Shown here piece after piece: positions 58,673-64,000 of a DNA stretch of 64,000 bases. This DNA comes from Siphonodentalium dalli. Its lineage: Eukaryota > Mollusca > Scaphopoda > Gadilida > Siphonodentaliidae. Position 1 is the first letter of the stretch. Every line of letters starts with the position of its first letter. The translations under genes were made by a program, and so were the position numbers. The DNA lies in contig CP136068.1 of NCBI GenBank assembly GCA_032622095.1, positions 56,132,025-56,196,024 of the forward strand. The letters run 5' to 3'. The notes below the pieces were generated by a model. It was not told the origin of the DNA. It made no database searches and saw only the letters and a list, made by a program, of their open reading frames with translations.

Positions 58673-58767
58673 GACAAATTCAATCCAAAATACCCCCAAT
58701 TTTTCTTTGAAAAATCAGGCTATGAGTACACCTGAATAAGTCAGGTGGTGAAGAAATTAATATTGGA

Positions 58768-59151
58768 ACAGCCAAGTCTGAATTTAGTGTGTCTGACATT
58801 TGCAGAATGAGGTGGGCTAGCATCACCAAATTCATCCTCTTAGGCCTCAACTGCTATGGGAGACCTAGGAACATATTGAAGTTCCCCAGTTGAAGATGCT
58901 GATGTGCACCTTTTGGGAACCTCGATTATGCATTTTATCTTCTGAAAACTGAACGGAAGGGAAAAAGTAACTAAAAAATGTCAATTTGAGACTCTAGATA
59001 CTTCGTAGAACATGAGGCCTTAGCAGAAGAAAGTCCCCGGAGGGGTTGTATTTGATGATGCTAGCCTGCTGTACCGGGTATCATCACTAAATTCACCCTC
59101 TGGGGACCTCATTCTGCAAATGTCAGACACACTAAATTCAGGCTTGGGAAC
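58768..59151. repeat. Inverted pair with 45-bp arms
   Basis: ctgaatttagtgtgtctgac...gcagaatgaggt (58772-58814) is complementary to acctcattctgcaaatgtca...aaattcaggcttgg (59107-59150). The loop is about 290 bp. A relative of the right arm is at 54838-54930. Confidence 0.75.
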
Positions 59152-59711
59152 AGCATTTTGTTTTAATTTGATGACAACACACACACCAGTGTTATGCAGT
59201 TGTTTACACCGGCCTGTCAGATAACGTCTAAATCGCAATTAATGACATGTATACTAATCACTCTTTCTGTCTGGAGCTAATACTCTTCCGGTGAGAGCAT
59301 GAGTTGGAAGATGATATGGGGGCGCTGTTAGTTGGGTGCAGGGTGGGGTATGGGTCATGTGTTTTGTTAAATTGAGCTTTCAATCTGAATTTCATTTAAT
59401 CTTTTTTTTTTAGTTATGTCACTGGCTTCGCCCACATTTGACCCAGTGACCTCAATTGAACAAATCTGAACCACAGTCACCCAAGGACCCTTCATACCAA
59501 ATATGAACACATTCGGCCTGAGAAGAAGAAGTCGTTTTAAGAATTACTATGTAGGGAAAGGGTTATGGCTCTGGCTTAGCAAATTTTTTACCCAGTGACC
59601 TCATTTGAACAAATCTGAATGTGAGTCGCCTAGGGAAGATCCACACCAAATATGAATGCATTCAATCTTATGATTCTGGAGAAGAAGATGTTTACAGATG
59701 CATAATCCGAA

Positions 59712-60110
59712 TTAACGCTCCCAAATTACTATTTCTTTCGCATCGGGGGTAAAAATATTTGATTCGAGTCGAGGAACCCACCCATCAAAGCTCAGAGTGA
59801 TCAGATATCGATTTTTGAAATCTATTATTTTTCACCAGCGGTACTTATAAGTTGTCTAGAAAAAAGTTAACGAGCCGTCGGTCTCGGACCAAACTGCAGA
59901 TGAAGATGGATAACTCTAAAATCAAGTGGCTTTTGTTGAACAAAATGTTGATAAATAACAGGTTTTGGGCAATTTTATACTATAGTTGACTATGGTTAGC
60001 ATTATTTGAACAATTAATCGATTCTGATAACTGAAGCGGCATTTAAAAAAAATGTTGTTGTTGGAATCTGATGATATGGGGACCATCGAATTGGATTGAC
60101 TATCTTTAAA
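59712..60110. mobile_element. Diverged copy of the 22802-23236 MITE
   Basis: Shares cgctcc(c/t)aaattactatttc, gctcagagtgatcagatatc, gatggataactctaaa and gaacaaaatgttgataaa. It lacks the middle segment and an intact left TIR. The right end is decayed (ggattgactatctttaaa). Confidence 0.8.
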
Positions 60111-60336
60111 GAATTGTTGACGGATGGACGCCATTGGACGGACAGATGAAGGACGAGGACTGATGACTATATCTCAACCAGAGACTTTGTGTCAGGTGAA
60201 CTAAAAACCTCATGTCAATCCTTTTCAAAATGAACTTGCAATCTCACTTACCAGCTGCAGTTTTCAAATTTAAGTGACATGGTTGAAGTAGTTAGATAAG
60301 ACAATATTTTCAATGTCTAAATCAAATCGGACTCAC

Positions 60337-60455
60337 CTATTGGCCATGACACACTGCTGTGACCTCCGGGAGCAAACTCACTCATATCCCATATCTCAGA
60401 ACGCATCTGCTCAATCTGTGTCCTTGTCTTGTTCAACTCATGCAGACAAAAATAT
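60337..60455 (-). CDS. CHPF: Chondroitin polymerizing factor, upstream exon
   Basis: A 119-bp minus-strand exon. Acceptor ctgatctacag (AG at 60457-60456) and donor GTGAGT (60336-60331). It reads YFCLHELNKTRTQIEQMRSE, then IWDMSEFAPGGHSSVSWPI. It corresponds to the helical linker (HELEKTY..IQ....I.N.S..A..G....WP.G) of CHPF between the N-terminal domain and the CHGN catalytic-like domain. It begins with one base completing a split codon (phase 2) and ends in phase 1, joining 56432 as glycine. The preceding exons, which should carry the N-terminal galactosyl/GlcA-transferase-like domain and membrane anchor, were not found up to 64000. Confidence 0.9.
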
Positions 60456-60600
60456 CTGTAGATCAGAAAACACAGTCTTACTATACCCGCTACAGAACAA
60501 AGTACTATAGATAGTTCCCATTATAACTGTTCCATATTATATTACAGTTACATCTACCAGTAACTAGTCTAGCTTTCTCTTTGATTTTGACTGAGACATT
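60456..60600. other. CHPF intron sequence
   Basis: Sequence upstream of the exon; no separate feature. This intron probably extends past the window's right edge. Confidence 0.6.
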
Positions 60601-60936
60601 ATGATAAATATGAAAAGCACATTTAAACTAGTTCACTGCGAAATGCGCTATATGAAAGACTTAATGAGGGAAATGAACTGCAGTAACCTGAAATATGACC
60701 TGTTTTGCAATCATCTGAATAATAGTCCATTTTGTGATTGTGGAGAATTAGAAACTGCCGAGCACTTCTTTCTCCGCTGTCCAATATTCGAGCGTGAAAG
60801 AGTCCATTATTTAACTAATCTAAATGTGAACTTGGAAGTCAAAATATTACTGTATGGGTCTGTAGATATATTTTATACCAAAAATGCTGACATATTCATC
60901 GGCGGACAAAAGTTCATCGACGATACCCAATGATTT
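60601..60936 (+). pseudogene. LINE ORF2 C-terminal fragment
   Basis: A 110-residue open frame reading MNCSNLKYDLFCNHLN, then SPFCDCGELETAEHFFLRCP followed by FERERVHYL, to a stop at 60933. The C.CG...ETAEHFFLRCP motif is the zinc-knuckle-like end of many invertebrate LINE polyproteins, preceded by the (R/M)xG/NCS.L..DL segment. The RT part is absent, so this is a typical 5'-truncated LINE tail. It belongs to a different family from the LINE at 31369-37474. It lies antisense inside a CHPF intron. Confidence 0.72.
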
Positions 60937-61233
60937 ACCTGACATAATATGGTGATGAACTCTAAGGCATAAACCAAAAGCCTAAACAAAACAAAATTGT
61001 GCTCTTGTATACTACTCATGCATGCCAGAAATGTGATTGCGTGTGGGGGGTGGACATGCAGCAATTAGCCACGGGATAGGTTGCGGGTGCTTGTGGAGCA
61101 GGCAAATCATCATTGAGACGCAATCAAACCATGATGCAATATATATACTAAGAAAATGGCCATCTATAAGCCTTTGGCTTGCTGCCAAATCCTTTTCTCT
61201 GATGTTGAATTGTTAATGTCCTTATATTATGTA
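60937..61233. other. No gene seen
   Basis: Probable 3' end of the LINE fragment (ccaaaagcctaaacaaaaca) and then unique sequence up to the first Helitron terminus. Confidence 0.4.
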
Positions 61234-62689
61234 CTAGCATGTTAGCCCGCCACTGGCGGCGTTCGTTAGAAACATGACAATTTTTAATTTTTTGAATTAA
61301 TTTTTGAATTAATTTTTTAATTTAATTTTGTTTTTTCAATGAGTTAATATTAATTTTTTTTTATAACATGAGTTAATTGTGCATTTTTAATTTACTGGAT
61401 TTTTTAATTAATTTTTTTGATTAATTTTTTTATTTAATTTTTGTTTTTTCAATATTTTACCCGATTAAGGTGAAGAAGACATAAGAATCAGACAACACGC
61501 AGTACCAGTCCCTAAAAGAGGTATGATTTAAGGTACATCGGGCGGAAAAACTGACCCAGTGAAAATTTCCCCCGTTCCTAGGAACGACAGACATAAGAAT
61601 CACACAACACGCATTTTTTGTTTTCACACAACACGCAGTACCCGTCCATAAAAGAGGTATGATTGAAAATTTCCCCCGTTCCTAGGAACGACAGACATAA
61701 GAATCACAAAACACGTTAATTCTGCCTTTTTAATCAAGATAAATGCATTTCGCGTTTTGCGTCCGTAGTTTCGTACGCATGGTTAACCGTTTAGCAACGT
61801 CGATGGCAATAAAGAGCGTAAGTCGGTTAACAACTCCTAATATGGTCAATATAAAGATCGTTGATGCCTTTTTTTAATTAATTTTTTTTTCCAATGAGTT
61901 AATATTAATTTTTGGTTTATAACATGAGTTAATTGTGCATTTTTAATTTACTGGATTTTTTAATTAATTTTTTGGATTAATTTTTTAATTTAATTTTTGG
62001 TTTTTCAATATTTTACCCGATTAGACCTTATTTTACCCGATTAAGGTGAAGAAGACATAAGAATCACACAACACGCAGTACCCGTCCCTAAAAGAGGTAT
62101 GGTTTAAGGTACATCGGGCGGAAAAACTGACCCGATGAAAATTTCCCCCGTAAGAATAAGAATAAGATTTCAAACTAAGCGCCATGTTTTTGACCTTCAC
62201 CGGAGAAGACGCAGGTCTCAGGAAGAACTGGAAGTTCATTGCTCACAGCTTCGATTGATGCATTCAATATCTTCCGTCGAACAATCTCACTCCCTATAAA
62301 AGTACTTGACGCTTTATGACTCTTGTTTCTTTCTCCTTTTTTCCGAATCGGTTATAACAGGCCTTCCTTTTGCAGGTAACATGTTTTGTTTGCAACTCAA
62401 TAATGTTCGCGAACGGTCGTCAATAAAAGACACGCAGCAGATGCGATTTCAAGAACGGTAACTCGTAATGGCATAATTCGCCATTTTATGACTCCAGCCA
62501 TAAATGAATTTATATTAAATAATTCAATTTTACTTTTACGATAGCCTGTTAACCGGAGTGGAGAATGAGTGGGTTTTTACCCTTAGATAGGAAGGTTGAG
62601 CTCAATCTGTCCAGGCGTTTTCGATTCTATGAAGTACCCACATATATACACACACATATATATACGGAGTTCTCAAAATATATAGTAGA
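61234..62689 (-). mobile_element. Helitron-like element 1 (of three in tandem)
   Basis: On the minus strand it starts TCTACTATATATTTTGAGAA at 62689. It ends with hairpin ccgccagtggcgg (61247-61259), nine or ten bases, and CTAG at 61237-61234 followed by T. This is a Helitron 5' TC / 3' hairpin-CTAG signature. Inside are a direct duplication of about 260 bp (starts near 61325 and 61885; ttacccgattaaggtgaaga is shared) and a captured MITE piece. No Rep/helicase coding is present. The 5' part shares ctcaatc...gttttcgattctatgaagta with element 2. Confidence 0.78.
62168..62556 (-). mobile_element. MITE fragment embedded in Helitron 1
   Basis: Reverse complement of about 9860-10270 in MITE copy 1: gccatgtttttgaccttcac, ctccctataaaagtacttga and tatgactccagccataaatg all match. 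Neither MITE terminus is present, and both edges pass directly into Helitron sequence. This looks like capture of an internal fragment by the Helitron, or insertion followed by loss of both ends. Confidence 0.85.
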
Positions 62690-63742
62690 CTAGCAGGTTA
62701 GCCCGCCACTGGCGGCATTCGTCCCATGGCTTTGTTTCGGAAACATGACATTTTTGTAATTATTTTGTTTTTATTTATTTTTGTTTTTTATTTTTGAATA
62801 TGAATTTAATGTTTTTTAAATTTAATATATTTTGTTTCTGAATTGTTTTTTTATTGTTAATTTTTTTTAATTTTAAATTGTTTTAATTAAATTGTAAATT
62901 GTTTTAATTATTTTTTTGGTTTCTGGCGGAAAAATTTACCCGTAGAAATCCCCCCTTCCTAGGAACGACAGACAACGCATTCTTTGTTTTGTGAAATCTC
63001 TCTACGATAACATTGCATTGAATTTAAAACAAACGCTTCCCGTCGGGAAATCTGTCTTCGGGTCGTTGTTGTTGGCATCACGGCTCCCGAAAACTCTCAC
63101 ATTGCCGAAAACGTGTATTTAGTAATATCGTTGTTGTTGATATTTACGGCTTGGGTGCTATTTTCTTATTTAGCAAGTTTGAGCTCAATCGGTTAGAGTC
63201 TATAAAGGACACACTCATATATATGACACTTCCCGTAGGTAGCAAGTTTGAGCTCAATCGGCATTCCCTGGAATTTCCCGTAGATTGGCAGATTCCAGTA
63301 GCTTTATAACGGTATATCTGGGGAGAAATCTGATGCTATATTCGTGATTATCTGGGATGATTTCGGTATATACCAAAGGTATATACTGTAAAAACAAAGC
63401 GCGCCATCCGTGCTCGCAGGGAATAAATTTCGAGCGATAACGTTTGCGTTCCCGTATAACTCTGCAGATGCGAATAACGTTGAATGGGAAACAGACGCTC
63501 TTTATTGAGATGCGTCAAAAACAAACGCTCATTAAATAATCACTTGATTAACCCCCGCCGTGCCTTTGCGGTGATTTGAGATTGGAGAACGGGTGCTCTG
63601 AGCTTCTCTAAACCGCGACCACGGTCGTGTCGGTGGGATTTTACATTTAGATGGGAAGTTTGATCTCAATCGACCGAACCGTTTTCGATTCTATGAAGTA
63701 CATACATACACACAAATATACGAAGTCTCAAAATATATAATA
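62690..63742 (-). mobile_element. Helitron-like element 2
   Basis: The 3' end is CTAG at 62693-62690 with hairpin ccgccagtggcgg just inside. Its CTAG abuts the TC start of element 1 with no base between. The 5' end near 63742 reads TATTATATATTTTGAGACTT, a slightly changed start. The interior differs from element 1 except for both ends. AT-rich runs occupy 62755-62915. Confidence 0.75.
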
Positions 63743-64000
63743 CTAGCAGGTTAGCCCGCCACTGGCGGCATTCGTCTCATGGCTTTGTTTCAGAAACATG
63801 ACATTTTTTTAATTTAACCAAATTTCAAGTCGATAGCTCCACCCGTTTCCGAGATCTGGTCTGCGCATGCGCGAAGCTTGCGTCGCACGGGCTCGGCGAC
63901 CCGATAAAATTCGTACCCTGGGCAAGATACATTCACATACCAAATTTCAAGTCGATAGCTCCACCGGTTTCCGAGATCTCGTCTGCGCATAAAATTTGTA
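63743..64000 (-). mobile_element. Helitron-like element 3, cut by window edge
   Basis: Begins (3' end, minus strand) with CTAG at 63746-63743 and the same ccgccagtggcgg hairpin and gaaacatgacattttt segment as elements 1 and 2. From about 63819 it switches to the aaatttcaagtcgatagctc / tgcgcatgcgcgaagc core seen in the Helitron at 20593-21152. It is therefore a chimera of two families. Confidence 0.75.

Larger units (their letters stand above)
58119..60213 (+). mobile_element. Composite tandem-core element in CHPF intron
   Basis: Units with catttgaacaaatctgaa, gtcacc(c/t)aaggacc, caccaaatatgaa and ggagaagaag lie at about 58120-58490 and 59445-59700. The right end has gttgacggatggacgccatt, ggacgaggac and a decayed hairpin (tctcaacc...tcaggtgaact, about 60170-60202). 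That end is very like the tctcac..gtgagctaa tails of elements common in bivalve genomes (recalled). A GC-rich insert, an inverted pair and a MITE interrupt it. Confidence 0.62.
56433..60336 (-). other. CHPF intron, 3.9 kb
   Basis: Lies between donor GTGAGT (60336-60331) and acceptor CAG (56435-56433). 56433-57724 holds no supportable feature apart from a short poly-C near 57606-57620. The rest contains the hAT-type MITE and the composite tandem-core element listed separately. Confidence 0.85.

Overview
This is repeat-rich, AT-rich nuclear DNA from an animal, probably a marine invertebrate. The one recognisable host gene is split by introns with GT-AG boundaries. Many elements match architectures known from invertebrates: Helitrons with CTAG ends, tandem-core elements of the bivalve 'pearl'/Helentron type, TTAA-flanked MITEs and LINE fragments. 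A mollusc-like lophotrochozoan fits well, but the sequence alone does not settle the phylum.

Host gene. On the minus strand, 49752-60455 holds the 3' part of a chondroitin polymerizing factor (CHPF) homologue. Three coding exons (60337-60455, 56319-56432, 49752-50803) join in frame with matching phases and encode about 427 C-terminal residues. Upstream exons must lie beyond 64000 or were not seen. The introns are filled with mobile elements: a gag relic, TTAA, TA and hAT-type MITEs, a pearl-like element and a LINE tail.

Layout. 1-6235: an inverted repeat of two roughly 1.45-1.55 kb arms, each with a decayed copy of the same ORF, around a 42-bp minisatellite and a TTAA element. 6.2-23.5 kb: MITEs, hairpins, a 62-unit 20-bp satellite, a duplicated 16-bp-unit block, two head-to-head Helitron-like elements, a 191-bp tandem-core element and a TIR MITE. 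23588-38324: a composite structure bounded by a 42-bp terminal inverted repeat with one mismatch. It contains tandem arrays and one unrecognised acidic-tailed ORF (27771-28172). Nested inside it is a long inverted-repeat element (29293-37807), whose right arm is split by a LINE (31369-37474), which is itself split by a tandem-core element (32066-36420) with 634/570-bp higher-order repeats. 38.3-49.7 kb: two MITE types, a palindrome-cluster element and a 1.2-kb TIR element. 61234-64000: three minus-strand Helitron-like elements joined head to tail, one carrying a piece of a MITE and one a chimera of two families.

No prokaryotic genes, CRISPR, rRNA or tRNA genes were found. The best candidates for something undescribed are the 42-bp-TIR element with its internally repeated ORF, the palindrome-cluster elements built from GCGCTTAAGCGC units, and the tandem chimeric Helitrons.
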